The position numbers and the translations under genes were made by a program. From the NCBI GenBank assembly GCA_964342355.1, contig CAYFFG010000014.1, positions 1 to 64,000 of the forward strand: a DNA stretch of 64,000 bases, in the 5' to 3' direction. The notes below the pieces were generated by a model, which saw only the letters and a list, made by a program, of their open reading frames with translations, did not search any database and had not been told where the DNA came from. Shown one piece after another: positions 51,143-60,844 of the stretch; position 1 is the stretch's first letter; every line of letters starts with the position of its first letter. The DNA comes from Hirschia sp964342355 (lineage in GTDB: Bacteria > Pseudomonadota > Alphaproteobacteria > Caulobacterales > Hyphomonadaceae).

Positions 51143-51789
51143 TGTTGATTGCCGATGAAGACGGCTATGGCTTGAACAATGTCGCATCGGAGCTTCAGTT
51201 AAAGCCGGAGTCAGTCGAGAGATTATCAGCTTTGGTTGAGACTCTCGACAAATGGATCAAAACCCACAATCTGATTGGCCCGAAAGAACGCGCCCGATTA
51301 TGGCGACGGCACATTTTGGATTCAGCGCAAATTTGGTCGCATGTTGATAGAGGAGCTCCTGCTAACTGGGTAGATCTGGGATCAGGAGCTGGATTTCCTG
51401 CTCTTGTGCTCGCGGCCACTGATTCGATGCAGGCTCACAAATTCACGCTCGTTGAGTCAAATGGCAAGAAATGTTCGTATTTGCGGGCTGCTGGACGTGC
51501 TGCAAATCTGAACATTGATGTAAAAAATGCGCGCATTGAGGATGTTTCACGTGAAACCTATGGATATGTCACATCGCGCGCGCTCGCAGACTTGCCGCGA
51601 CTCTTGGGCCATGCTTATAGTCTGCTCGCTAAAAAGGCGAGTTGTGTATTCCTAAAAGGGAAAGAAATCGAAGCTGAAATCGAAGCTTCCAAAGCGGAGT
51701 GGGATTTCGAATACGAGCTTTACCCTAGCTTGAGTCACCCGGACGGGCGTATCATCGTCATCCGGAACCTGCAACGGCGGACACTATGA
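51142..51789 (+). CDS. rsmG: 16S rRNA (guanine527-N7)-methyltransferase
   Basis: RsmG methylates G527 of 16S rRNA. The product is 215 residues from the ATG that overlaps the mnmG stop; a TTG three bases before is possible. The SAM loop is WVDLGSGAGFPALVLA (near 72-87), with LVESNGKKCSYLR following. A parS site lies inside the coding sequence (DVSRETY, near 135). ParA overlaps its end by ATGA. Confidence 0.95.
   Translation: MLIADEDGYGLNNVASELQLKPESVERLSALVETLDKWIKTHNLIGPKERARLWRRHILDSAQIWSHVDRGAPANWVDLGSGAGFPALVLAATDSMQAHKFTLVESNGKKCSYLRAAGRAANLNIDVKNARIEDVSRETYGYVTSRALADLPRLLGHAYSLLAKKASCVFLKGKEIEAEIEASKAEWDFEYELYPSLSHPDGRIIVIRNLQRRTL
51543..51558. promoter_or_regulatory. parS: parS site 3 within rsmG
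   Basis: TGTTTCACGTGAAACC has the intact 14-bp core GTTTCACGTGAAAC. It is about 240 bp before parA and is read as amino acids in rsmG, so the site constrains the protein sequence there. Confidence 0.9.
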
Positions 51790-52592
51790 ACACACGGATT
51801 ATCGCGGTCGCTAATCAGAAGGGCGGCGTTGGCAAAACCACGACATCAATAAATTTAGGCACTGCGCTTGCAGCTGCGGGCCGTCGGGTTTTGATTATTG
51901 ACTTTGACCCTCAGGGAAACGCGTCTACTGGGCTTGGTGTGCCACCATCTGAGCGCGAATACACAAGTTATGATGTTGTCATAGACGGAACAGCTGTTCA
52001 CACCGCCGCGCGGCCAACACAGATACCCCGGCTCGATATTGTTCCTGGCGATGAAAACTTGTCCGGTGTGGAGACGAAACTTTCAAATGATCCGCGCCGC
52101 TCATATCGCTTTGCGGACGCCATGAACGCTTATCGCCAGGCAGCGGCGGCTGGCGAAGGCGTGCAATACGAGTTTATCCTCGTGGACTGTCCGCCATCAC
52201 TAAGCTCACTTACGATAAACGCTATGACCGGCTGTGATGCTGTTCTGGTGCCGTTGCAGTGTGAGTTCTTTGCGATGGAGGGTCTTAGTCAGCTGCTGCG
52301 CACAGTTGAAGTCGTCCGTGGCGCATTGAACCCTAATCTTGATATTCAGGGCGTGGTGTTGACCATGTTCGACAAGCGCAATGCCCAGTCAGAGCAAGTA
52401 GCCGCCGATGTGCGTTCGTTCTTCGGTTCAAAGGTCTATCAGACAGTTATTCCAAGAAATGTTCGTCTGTCCGAAGCGCCCGGCTTTGGCAAACCGGCAT
52501 TGCTTTACGACCACAAGTGCGCAGGCAGCGAAGCTTATATCCGCCTAGCCAGCGAAGTTATCCAGCGTGAAAAAGAAAGGGAGGCTGCATGA
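51786..52592 (+). CDS. parA: Chromosome partitioning ATPase ParA
   Basis: ParA binds DNA in its ATP form and pulls the ParB-parS complex to the pole. The product is 268 residues. The deviant Walker A NQKGGVGKTTTSINLGTALA is at 9-28, IDFDPQGNASTGLG follows, and VDCPPSLSSLTINAM is Walker B. It overlaps both neighbours by ATGA, so rsmG-parA-parB is a coupled unit. Confidence 0.97.
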   Translation: MNTRIIAVANQKGGVGKTTTSINLGTALAAAGRRVLIIDFDPQGNASTGLGVPPSEREYTSYDVVIDGTAVHTAARPTQIPRLDIVPGDENLSGVETKLSNDPRRSYRFADAMNAYRQAAAAGEGVQYEFILVDCPPSLSSLTINAMTGCDAVLVPLQCEFFAMEGLSQLLRTVEVVRGALNPNLDIQGVVLTMFDKRNAQSEQVAADVRSFFGSKVYQTVIPRNVRLSEAPGFGKPALLYDHKCAGSEAYIRLASEVIQREKEREAA

Positions 52593-53572
52593 GTCAGAAT
52601 AGCGAGAGTGGAAGCGCAGCGCCCAAGCCAAAGCCATCACGCTTAGGTCGCGGACTCATGGATCTTATCGGTGAGCAGGCTTTTGAGCCCAAAGCAGCGT
52701 CCGTGTCTGCGCCTGCGCCCAGTGCGTTAGCCAGTGCGCCAAACGTGGCGGATGAAGACCGTCTAAACGCACAACAGATCGCTATCAGTCTGATCTCCCC
52801 GAATGCCTCGCAGCCGCGTCAGACATTTGACGAGGACGAGCTGAATGAGCTGGCAACGTCGATCCGCGCGAAAGGCGTGCTGCAAGCTATTCTCGTTCGA
52901 CCAAACCCAACGGAGCCAGGTCGATACCAAATCGTTGCTGGTGAGCGTCGTTGGCGGGCAGCCCAGCGCGCTGGGCTTGAAAAAATACCCGCTGTTATCC
53001 GTAGCCTGGATGAACTTGAAGTGGCGGAAATCGCCATTATCGAAAACGTTCAGCGCTCTGACCTGAACCCAGTAGATGAAGCGGAAGCTTATCAGGCGCT
53101 AATGAAGCGTTTTGGGCGAACTCAGGAAAACCTGGCTGAGCAGGTTGGTAAAAGCCGTCCGCACATCACCAACACACTGCGTTTGCTCAACCTTCCGGAT
53201 GAAGCACGTGATCTTGTACGTAAAGGCGTCGTTAGCGCCGGTCACGCACGCGCAGCGCTTGGCGCGCCTGAGCCTATGTCTGTGATTGAAAAGATTGTGT
53301 CTTCAGGTCTGACCGTTCGTGAAGCTGAACGTCTGGCGCATAAGCTTCGTCTTGCAAGCGAGGAAGTAGAAACAAAGCCAGCTAAAGACAATCAACCGGC
53401 TAAAGACGTTGATACGGAAGCGCTAGAGTCAGATCTTGCTCATGCATTGGGTCTGACTGTCGAAATTAGACATAAAGGCGTTCGGGGCGGTGAGTTACGC
53501 ATTAAATATGCGGAACTGGAACAACTGGATGATGTCTGTCGTCGATTGACGTCTGGCCGGTCTTCACGTTAG
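52589..53572 (+). CDS. parB: Chromosome partitioning protein ParB
   Basis: ParB loads on parS as a CTP-dependent clamp. The product is 327 residues. The N-terminal SRLGRGLMDLIGEQ contacts ParA; the CTP site has QPRQTFDEDELNELATSI and AGERRWRAAQRAGL (near 117-130); the HTH is QENLAEQVGKSRPHITNTL (near 180-200). The C-terminal dimer domain is complete. The end overlaps holA by 9 bp tail to tail. Confidence 0.97.
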   Translation: MSQNSESGSAAPKPKPSRLGRGLMDLIGEQAFEPKAASVSAPAPSALASAPNVADEDRLNAQQIAISLISPNASQPRQTFDEDELNELATSIRAKGVLQAILVRPNPTEPGRYQIVAGERRWRAAQRAGLEKIPAVIRSLDELEVAEIAIIENVQRSDLNPVDEAEAYQALMKRFGRTQENLAEQVGKSRPHITNTLRLLNLPDEARDLVRKGVVSAGHARAALGAPEPMSVIEKIVSSGLTVREAERLAHKLRLASEEVETKPAKDNQPAKDVDTEALESDLAHALGLTVEIRHKGVRGGELRIKYAELEQLDDVCRRLTSGRSSR

Positions 53573-54568
53573 CGCGCGGCTAATCCTATCGATCACGATT
53601 TTCAAAACAGCTTCGGCTGGTGCGCCACCTCGCTTACAGGTCTTCTCAGCAGAATAAAGCAAAGAGAAAGCGCTGCTTAGGGAACGAGCGTTCCAGCGAG
53701 CAATCATACGATTAAATGCGGGACGCTCATTATCAAAAACAGGCGGCCTTAAAAACTTAGCGCCGGATTTAGCATCGACAATGCGTGACAATCTGAAGTG
53801 AAGCGTGCGCAAGGCCGATACAGGTGCGCCGCCTGAATCCAAGAACCGATCAATGGAATTAAAAGCGCGCTTAGCGTTACCTGATAATGCTGCGTCCGCT
53901 GCATCTGCGGCATCGCGAGGTTGCTCGGAAAACGAAATAGATCTGACATCATCCACGCCTAATGGCCGATCAAAATCGAGTGCAAAGAGAGACAGTTTTT
54001 CGATCTCGGAATTTGCTAGTCTACGATCACCTGGCAATTCGCTCGAAAACAATTCCAATGCGTCGTCAGCGATTTGAATGTTCGATTGCGCAAGTTTTTC
54101 CCTGACCAGATCTTTCACTTGCGCCTCTGAGTCAGAAAAAACATGCAGACAGGCCATATGAGCGGATGTGGAAAAAACCATACGCACCTTAGACTTTTTC
54201 GTCAGACTTGGCGCCTCAACAACGAGGAAATTTTCAGCGCTCAGCGTCCCGACATTCATTTCATCGGCGACAGCCTGTAATGTTTTGGCGATCGCTTCGC
54301 CAGTAATTCTCAAGCGAATAATCTGCTTTTCGCCGAGTAGCGAAATCGCTGATATGGCGTCGAAAAGCAGAGCCGGCTCTTTTTTGATGTCATCTTCCTG
54401 AATACGGCGCACATCAACAGCACCGCCAGCTTTCTCACTCCACGACCTGATTAGCGTAGAGGCTGCGTCTTCAACGACGCCAGGGTCGTCTCCGAATAAA
54501 AGAGCGATTTGAAATTGCCCGACTGGCCTTTCACAAAACTGAAGCGCTTTGTCGCCTGAGGCATTCAC
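53564..54568 (-). CDS. holA: DNA polymerase III delta subunit
   Basis: HolA opens the sliding clamp in the clamp loader. The product is 334 residues. Family pattern is moderate: ALLFGDDPGVVEDAASTLI at the start, then LFSSELPGDRRLANSEIEKL (the delta signature, near 170-190). It is coupled to lptE and lies downstream of leuS, the usual leuS-lptE-holA order. Confidence 0.93.
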   Translation of the reverse strand: MNASGDKALQFCERPVGQFQIALLFGDDPGVVEDAASTLIRSWSEKAGGAVDVRRIQEDDIKKEPALLFDAISAISLLGEKQIIRLRITGEAIAKTLQAVADEMNVGTLSAENFLVVEAPSLTKKSKVRMVFSTSAHMACLHVFSDSEAQVKDLVREKLAQSNIQIADDALELFSSELPGDRRLANSEIEKLSLFALDFDRPLGVDDVRSISFSEQPRDAADAADAALSGNAKRAFNSIDRFLDSGGAPVSALRTLHFRLSRIVDAKSGAKFLRPPVFDNERPAFNRMIARWNARSLSSAFSLLYSAEKTCKRGGAPAEAVLKIVIDRISRALT

Positions 54569-55107
54569 TGCAATGTCACCAGATCTTCGTCTGAGGGCGT
54601 AACGTCCGACTCAGTCTGTTTGGAGTCGGAAGCCTTCTCGTCTGTGGCGCCAAGCACCAATTGTTCATAAATCCTACGAGATAAAAGATAAGCCACACGT
54701 TCACGCGCATCTGTTTGCAGAGCAATGTCGCCATATTCTGAATTGGTCACATCGTAATCGGTCTGCACGCTGGTGGAGCCTTTTTGCAGAACTTTTCCGT
54801 CAAAACTATACAGCGTGTAATTGGCGTTACCGCTTAGCGTCGAGCGTGTTTCACCTGCATCCTGACGCAGGCTGAGCCCAGAAAACCGCTCGGCGACAGA
54901 CACCTCCAGATAGGCGCCGTCCTCAACATTGGGTAGCCCGGAGGAAAGTGTGCGGTTCAGCTCCTGACGCAGACGGTGACCAGTGCGCCCCTCAATTTCC
55001 AAGACCTGGATTTTACCGGATGTGGGATAAGTTCCATAAACTGGCTTGAACCCACATGCCGATAGCATGAGACACAGGCTGGCAATCAGGAGCGTTCTTT
55101 TCATCAT
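54565..55107 (-). CDS. lptE: LPS-assembly lipoprotein LptE
   Basis: LptE plugs the LptD translocon in the outer membrane. The product is 180 residues. The signal sequence ends ASLCLMLSAC (lipobox), then GFKPVYGTYPTSG, the alphaproteobacterial LptE opening. The Asp/Thr-rich tail after residue 155 is disordered. It overlaps leuS and holA by ATGA on each side. Confidence 0.92.
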   Translation of the reverse strand: MMKRTLLIASLCLMLSACGFKPVYGTYPTSGKIQVLEIEGRTGHRLRQELNRTLSSGLPNVEDGAYLEVSVAERFSGLSLRQDAGETRSTLSGNANYTLYSFDGKVLQKGSTSVQTDYDVTNSEYGDIALQTDARERVAYLLSRRIYEQLVLGATDEKASDSKQTESDVTPSDEDLVTLQ

Positions 55108-57686
55108 CCCACCACAATATTTATAATACGGCCCGGCACTACAATGATCTTACGGATTGTCTTGTCTGCCAAGTAACTCTTCATTTTAGGGTCAGCAAGG
55201 GCAGCTTCTTCAACGGCTTTCTTATCGGCGTCAGCAGCTACGACCAGCTCGCCGCGCTTTTTACCATTTACCTGGATAGGCAGGGTAATGGTGTCGGAGA
55301 CAAGCATGCATTCATCTGCTACCGGCCATGGTTGAGCGGTTACAAGTCCTGTACCGCCTAAACGCTCCCAACATTCTTCAGCGACGTGGGGGGCAAAGGG
55401 CGAGACCATTTGCGCCAGTGCTTTCAGTCCGAAACGGCGTGCGGTCGCCATGCCAGGCGCCTCTGCAGTTTCAGCTTTTTTTAGTGCGTTGGAAAATTCG
55501 TGAATTTGGGCTACGGACGTATTGAAGCGGAATTCATCAATACCGCGCGTCACGCCATCAATCGTTTTGTGAGCAAGGCGCAGAAGGTCCATTGCCGGGC
55601 CGTCCTTAACGTCTCCATCATCTGCATCAGGGGCGGCATCCGCCAATGACCAGAGTTTCTGGATGAAGCGCCAGGCGCCTTCGGCTCCGGATTGTGTCCA
55701 CTCCACATCGCGTTCAGGGGGACTGTCGGACAGCATGAACCAGCGCGCGACGTCCGCACCATAATCAGAAATGATTTGGGCTGGGTCGACGACATTCTTT
55801 TTGGACTTGGACATCTTTTCGACAGCGCCAACTTTGACAGGTGCGCCCGTGCCGATTTGCACGTAGTCGCCATCGCGATCTTCAATGTCTTCAGGAGAGA
55901 GCCATTTGCCGTCTTCAGATTTATACGTCTCGTGCGTCACCATGCCTTGGGTGAACAGGCCTGCAAACGGTTCTCCGTCTGGCAGGTCGATAAATCCACA
56001 ATCAATGAGCGCACGCGTAAAGAAACGCGAATACAAAAGGTGTAGAACTGCGTGTTCTACGCCGCCAATGTATTGATCAACCGGCAGCCAGTATTTCACC
56101 AGATCGGGATCTAGTGGCTTGTCGCTTTTCGGGTCACAGAAGCGCAGGAAATACCAAGATGAATCGACAAACGTATCCAGCGTGTCCGTTTCGCGCTGGG
56201 CGTCCTTGCCGCATTTTGGACAGGTCGTGTGTTTCCAGGTTGGGTGTCGGTCCAACGGATTACCGGGGGCGGAAAAGTCAGGGTCATCCGGCAGAACGAC
56301 CGGCAAATCTTGTTCGGGAACCGGTACGACACCACAGTCGCTACAACGGATTGCAGGAATAGGGCATCCCCAATAACGCTGGCGAGACACACCCCAATCG
56401 CGCAAGCGATATGTTGTGGAAGCTTTACCCGCTCCAAGTGATTCCAGCTTTGCAACAGCCGCATCAATCGCCTCAGCTGTCGACATGCCATCGAGGAAAT
56501 CTGAATTAAAAATTGTGCCCGGGCCAGTATAAGCTTCATCTTCGATTACGTGCTCATCAGCAGATTTGCCTGGAGGCAAGACGACAGGTTTGACAGGCAA
56601 ATCATATTTGCGGGCAAAGTCCAGGTCGCGCTGGTCGCCAGCCGGTGAGCCAAACACAGCGCCTGACCCATATGTCGACAGAACAAAGTTTGCTGACCAA
56701 ACCGGGATTTCCCAATTCGGGTCGAATGGGTGCTTTACCTTCAGACCAAGATCAACGCCCAGCTTCGGCGCTTTTTCGATGGCTTCTTCGGATGTGCCAA
56801 GTTTGCCAGCTTCTTTTATAAAGTCAGCGATTTTCGGATTCGTTTCTGCAAGCTTCTTTGTGATTGCGTGGTCAGGGGCCAATGCCACAAAACTTGCGCC
56901 ATAAAGCGTGTCTGGGCGAGTAGTGAAGACTTCGATACCATCTTCAAACCCTTGAGGCGCTTCGCTTGCAAACGCCCAGCTAAAGGTTGCGCCTTTGCTG
57001 CGACCAATCCAGTTGGTCTGCATGGTACGCACTTTTTCCGGCCAGCGATCGAGTGTTTCTATCCCCGCCAGCAAATCATCAGCATACTGAGTAATCTTGA
57101 AAAACCACTGTTCCAGCTCGCGCTGTTCGACGACAGCGCCTGAGCGCCAGCCCTTGCCATCGATCACCTGCTCGTTTGCCAGCACGGTATTATCAACAGG
57201 GTCCCAGTTGACCTTTGAGGTCTTGCGGAAAACCAGCCCCTTTTCCCACATTTTAAGGAACAGCTTTTGCTGCTGGCCGTAATAATCAGCTTCACAGGTC
57301 GCTAATTCGCGGTCCCAGTCTAATGAAAGACCTAGAGGCTCGAACTGCTCTTTCATCGCAGCAATGTTATCGCGCGTCCACGCGCCGGGGTTTGCGCCTT
57401 TTTCCATCGCGGCATTTTCAGCCGGCATGCCAAACGCATCCCATCCCATCGGGTGAAGGACATTAAAGCCTTGCGCCATACGATAACGCGCGACCACATC
57501 GCCCATAGCGTAGTTACGGACGTGTCCCATGTGCAGACGTCCTGAGGGGTAGGGGAACATCTCAAGGACATACGCCTTAGGCATGTCACCGGCTTCTTCA
57601 GGTGACTTGGTTTTGAAGACATCCGCCTTTTTCCAGGCGTCTCGCCATTTCGGTTCGACTTCGCGGGCGTTGTAACGCGTGGCCAT
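55104..57686 (-). CDS. leuS: Leucyl-tRNA synthetase
   Basis: LeuRS charges tRNA-Leu. The product is 860 residues, the normal bacterial length. The HIGH motif is FPYPSGRLHMGHVRNYAMGD (near 45-64), the editing domain and zinc-type knuckle (CPKCGKDAQRETDTLDTFVD) follow, and KMSKSKKNVVDP is near 600. The start is ATG at 57686. Confidence 0.98.
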   Translation of the reverse strand: MATRYNAREVEPKWRDAWKKADVFKTKSPEEAGDMPKAYVLEMFPYPSGRLHMGHVRNYAMGDVVARYRMAQGFNVLHPMGWDAFGMPAENAAMEKGANPGAWTRDNIAAMKEQFEPLGLSLDWDRELATCEADYYGQQQKLFLKMWEKGLVFRKTSKVNWDPVDNTVLANEQVIDGKGWRSGAVVEQRELEQWFFKITQYADDLLAGIETLDRWPEKVRTMQTNWIGRSKGATFSWAFASEAPQGFEDGIEVFTTRPDTLYGASFVALAPDHAITKKLAETNPKIADFIKEAGKLGTSEEAIEKAPKLGVDLGLKVKHPFDPNWEIPVWSANFVLSTYGSGAVFGSPAGDQRDLDFARKYDLPVKPVVLPPGKSADEHVIEDEAYTGPGTIFNSDFLDGMSTAEAIDAAVAKLESLGAGKASTTYRLRDWGVSRQRYWGCPIPAIRCSDCGVVPVPEQDLPVVLPDDPDFSAPGNPLDRHPTWKHTTCPKCGKDAQRETDTLDTFVDSSWYFLRFCDPKSDKPLDPDLVKYWLPVDQYIGGVEHAVLHLLYSRFFTRALIDCGFIDLPDGEPFAGLFTQGMVTHETYKSEDGKWLSPEDIEDRDGDYVQIGTGAPVKVGAVEKMSKSKKNVVDPAQIISDYGADVARWFMLSDSPPERDVEWTQSGAEGAWRFIQKLWSLADAAPDADDGDVKDGPAMDLLRLAHKTIDGVTRGIDEFRFNTSVAQIHEFSNALKKAETAEAPGMATARRFGLKALAQMVSPFAPHVAEECWERLGGTGLVTAQPWPVADECMLVSDTITLPIQVNGKKRGELVVAADADKKAVEEAALADPKMKSYLADKTIRKIIVVPGRIINIVVG

Positions 57687-57752
57687 AGCGTTATCCCTGT
57701 TTGCAGCGCGTCCAAGACATGCGCCGTATTGTGATGCTGATAATCAATTCGC

Positions 57753-57778
57753 GCAGGTTGCGCTTGCGCTCAACCTGC
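57753..57778. repeat. Hairpin between DUF3576 gene and leuS
   Basis: GCAGGTTG and CAACCTGC pair perfectly across ten bases (CGCTTGCGCT). It may be a weak terminator or attenuator; no T-run follows. Confidence 0.4.
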
Positions 57779-57808
57779 TTGGTTAAAACCGTCTACCCGA
57801 TTTGACGC

Positions 57809-58255
57809 CTATTCGTCGATGGTCGACAGGCGAAGCTCACGCGCACGGGAGAGGATTGCGTTTTCAAGTGCGATAGGTGTCGCTGGGTCCACTGTCGCTG
57901 TGCGCCATTGGCCGTTGTCTTCAACCTCACGGTGGACAGATACGGTCACACCATCAGCGCGCAGGCGCGTATCGAGAATGTAGACAGTCAGCTTGAAACG
58001 TTCGTCAGGCTTTTCTGGGTTGGCATACCAGTCTGTGTTGATAATGCCGCCATATGGGTCAGCTGTGTCGAGTGGCATAAAGCTGATCGTGTCCAGTGAC
58101 GCACGCCAGAGGAATGCGTTGACGCCGATACCAGCCTGCTGGTTAGAGCCGGTGTCGACTTTGCGTACGCTAGCCGTTTCGGACCCGCCGGAGGAAGCGC
58201 AACCAGCTGCAAGCGCTGCGCAAACTGCTAGTCCGAGAATGTTACGAGCAGCCAT
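57809..58255 (-). CDS. DUF3576 family lipoprotein
   Basis: The product is 148 residues. The signal sequence ends CAALAAGC (lipobox). The mature part has GIGVNAFLWRASLDTISFMP and VYILDTRLRADGVTVSVHRE, which fit DUF3576, a family often upstream of leuS in alphaproteobacteria. Function unknown; the outer-membrane location is inferred from the lipobox and neighbours (lptE). Confidence 0.85.
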   Translation of the reverse strand: MAARNILGLAVCAALAAGCASSGGSETASVRKVDTGSNQQAGIGVNAFLWRASLDTISFMPLDTADPYGGIINTDWYANPEKPDERFKLTVYILDTRLRADGVTVSVHREVEDNGQWRTATVDPATPIALENAILSRARELRLSTIDE

Positions 58256-58278
58256 ATGCTCTTACTCCTTAAATCAAG

Positions 58279-58294
58279 GCCGCGCTCTCGCGGC
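58279..58294. repeat. Short GC hairpin in the DUF3576/porin gap
   Basis: GCCGCG and CGCGGC flank CTCT. It lies between divergent starts, in the DUF3576 leader or as an operator. Significance unclear. Confidence 0.3.
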
Positions 58295-58413
58295 GACACG
58301 TCACTCCCTCATTAGCGGTGTCACCGTCCATGAGGCAAGTGCTGGTGTGTATAGCCAAGTCGCAAAGATCAAGGCAAACAAGTCAGGGAAAAGCAATATC
58401 CAAACTGAGCGCC

Positions 58414-59589
58414 ATGACTTTTAGAACCAATTTGTTATCCACCATTCTCCTGACAGGCGTCATTGCGCCTCAAGCATTCGCGTCTGACCCTATAGAGATT
58501 GACGCTGACCTTGGCTTTGTCTTTGGCGCATTAGATGTGGAGGGCGGTGTTAAGGAAGCGGATGTGGCTGTCAATTTCGGCATTCGCGCTGAAAAAGACG
58601 CCTATCTCGACAATGGAACAAAAATTGGGGCGGTTATCGAATTGCGCGCTGAATCGCCTGCAGGTCAAAGACCGGGCTTTAGCGGGAATTTCCGCGTGCA
58701 GGATGACACAGGTTTTGGTCTTCGCGCCCCTGCGACTGGCATAGCGCTAAGTGACAATAGAACAGATTCAGAGGGCAGGGCCTCTTTTGAACAAGCCTAT
58801 GTCTACGCAAAAAATCCATGGGGCGAGGTCAGTCTTGGTCGCGATCAGGGCGCAGCAGCCAGATTGGATGCGCGGGCGCCAAAAGTTTTGAATTATGCCC
58901 ACGCCACATCGCCGACTATCGACTTGTCTGGCGCTTCAATTGTTCGATCCAGAAATGATGTGACAGGCCCCAGCGCCAAAATCACTTACGTGACGCCACG
59001 TATTCTCGGGCTGAGAGCAGGCGGGTCTTATACGCCTAAGGCGGAAGCGCGTGGGTTGGACTTTGACAATGGTGCGACCGCTCCGGGGCTTGAAAACGCT
59101 GACCTGGAAAATGTTTTTGAGGCCGCGCTGTCTTTTGACCATGTATTTAGATCTGACCTAACGCGCGTACGTGTTGGGCTCACTTCGACGATTGCTGAAC
59201 CGTCCTCAGTGAATCCCGTGTTTAAAGATTACACCGCTTGGGGCGCAGGGCTTGAGGTAGAAAAAGGCAACCTGGCCACAGGCATTCGCTATTTGCATTC
59301 CAACAACGCCGTCGACAACGGCGCCTATGAGGCTGTGGAAGCGGGACTGGTTTATTATTTTGAAGATTGGACAGTTGGCGCAGAAATAGGCGCGGCTCAA
59401 GATGATCTTCTCAATATTGACGGAAGCGTCTGGTCCTTAAGCGCAAAACGAAATGTCTCACCCAACATATCGTTAGGATTTGCATACACAGACACAAGGA
59501 CAAGTGGTTCTATTAACGTTTTCCGGAACGGAAGCGATCTCTTAGCAGAGGGAAAAGGGGTGTTGATTGAGCTGACTGTGAGAAAATAG
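58414..59589 (+). CDS. Outer-membrane porin (Gram-negative porin family)
   Basis: The product is 391 residues from MTFRTNLLSTILLTGVI; the signal peptide ends AFA. Mature strands alternate short polar and hydrophobic residues and start EIDADLGFVFGALD, with LRAESPAGQ and a final LIELTVRK strand ending in Lys, not the usual Phe. ASFEQAYVYAKNPWGEVSLG is a typical porin motif. About 16 strands are likely. The upstream start at 58318 adds a basic tail and is rejected. Confidence 0.85.
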   Translation: MTFRTNLLSTILLTGVIAPQAFASDPIEIDADLGFVFGALDVEGGVKEADVAVNFGIRAEKDAYLDNGTKIGAVIELRAESPAGQRPGFSGNFRVQDDTGFGLRAPATGIALSDNRTDSEGRASFEQAYVYAKNPWGEVSLGRDQGAAARLDARAPKVLNYAHATSPTIDLSGASIVRSRNDVTGPSAKITYVTPRILGLRAGGSYTPKAEARGLDFDNGATAPGLENADLENVFEAALSFDHVFRSDLTRVRVGLTSTIAEPSSVNPVFKDYTAWGAGLEVEKGNLATGIRYLHSNNAVDNGAYEAVEAGLVYYFEDWTVGAEIGAAQDDLLNIDGSVWSLSAKRNVSPNISLGFAYTDTRTSGSINVFRNGSDLLAEGKGVLIELTVRK

Positions 59590-59713
59590 AGACACCTGAT
59601 ATGTATATTCTCATAGATAGCTGTGTAATTCTTCTTTAATCTTTCGTACACCTTCGCTACGTAGTATTGAAACAGTAAGTGAAATTGAAATCCTCTAGGG
59701 AGCTTTTCGTTAA

Positions 59714-60157
59714 ATGAAGTATGTGGCCGGTCTCTTGTGCATCGCAGCCTTGTGCGCGACGCCCGCATTAGCGGATGAGCCGGACGTCGCTTCTGTGACG
59801 AACCTGCCGTCTCCGAAGGTTTCTGAAGGTCCTATTAAATGGTTCGAGAACTTTGCGACAAGTGAAGTGAGCACGCCAGAAAAAGACCTGCTGACACCAG
59901 ACCTGGAAACAGACAAGTTTGCGCTCACCTGGAATGGCAGTGGTCGCTGGGGTCTGACCCTGGACGTCACACGTCGCTCTGAAAACCAGATCCTTCCTCA
60001 GGAAGAAATCCAAGCTGGTGCTTATTATCAGATTACGCCTCGTTTCCGTTTTGGCGGAGGCATCAGCATTGGCGGCAAGGAATTGTCGGATGCAAGTCGC
60101 TGGACAAGCGACGAAGCTGAAACAGGCGTGCGCATCGAATCAGCTTTCACATTCTAA
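59714..60157 (+). CDS. NtrZ-like periplasmic protein
   Basis: The product is 147 residues. The signal peptide ends ATPALA. The mature part has KFALTWNGSGRWGLTLDVT and ITPRFRFGGGISIGGKELSD, ending in AFTF, like a small beta structure. In Caulobacter a gene in the same neighbourhood (between leuS and cenR) encodes NtrZ, which restrains the NtrY sensor kinase. The assignment rests on position, size and overall pattern. Confidence 0.6.
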   Translation: MKYVAGLLCIAALCATPALADEPDVASVTNLPSPKVSEGPIKWFENFATSEVSTPEKDLLTPDLETDKFALTWNGSGRWGLTLDVTRRSENQILPQEEIQAGAYYQITPRFRFGGGISIGGKELSDASRWTSDEAETGVRIESAFTF

Positions 60158-60201
60158 GCTAAGCTTTTTCTCTAAAAAAATTATCCAACGCTACAAGCCC
60201 G

Positions 60202-60801
60202 TTAGACGAGCTGTGTGACGCCTTCGACCATTGCAAAGCCTGCATGCGGTGCAATCTGACTGGTTTTGTCGGACGAGACACCACCAAGGCCATAGACGGG
60301 GATTTCGGACCAGCGCGCTAATTGCCTGAAACGACGAGCGCCCATAGCTCTTGGCGCACTGGGGCTATTGCTCGAAAATACCGCTGATACAAAACAGGCT
60401 TCCGCACCCTTTTGGATAGCGAGCTGAATTTCACAGCGCGAATGCGCCGATGTGGTGACAAGTCTTTGCGCCGCGATTTTTTGCACATCAACACGCCCCA
60501 TAACTTTGAGGGTGGTTTTCGGAAGATGCGCGCCGGCCTGAGGGAATGCGGCTAACAGGTCTGGATCATAAGACGCGCTGACAAAGAGATTTCGGCTACG
60601 TGCAATTTTTATGATTTTGCCGAGCGTATCGAACCGATCTTTTGCGCCAAAATGTCGGTAGACAACGCCCCATCCAGAGGGGAGGCGAGAAGAGATATCC
60701 AACAGGTTGGGCGTACGATCAGGATCGGTCAGAAAATAAGCTGGGGGAAGACTGAAAGGAGAGCGCAAACACAAAGCGCGTTGAGCTGATCTAGTCGCCA
60801 T
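60202..60801 (-). CDS. Thiamine-phosphate-synthase-like protein
   Basis: The product is 199 residues from ATG 60801. PPAYFLTDPDRTPNLLD starts the ThiE/TenI-type barrel, and VYGLGGVSSDK is the phosphate loop. The thiamine-phosphate synthase signatures around the catalytic site are weak, so it may be a TenI-like homologue without that activity. It starts 43 bp from the divergent yggS. Confidence 0.7.
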   Translation of the reverse strand: MATRSAQRALCLRSPFSLPPAYFLTDPDRTPNLLDISSRLPSGWGVVYRHFGAKDRFDTLGKIIKIARSRNLFVSASYDPDLLAAFPQAGAHLPKTTLKVMGRVDVQKIAAQRLVTTSAHSRCEIQLAIQKGAEACFVSAVFSSNSPSAPRAMGARRFRQLARWSEIPVYGLGGVSSDKTSQIAPHAGFAMVEGVTQLV

Positions 60802-60844
60802 GACTAGCTTGCGGCGTGTCAGAATTTGCGTTTCAAGTGAGTGC

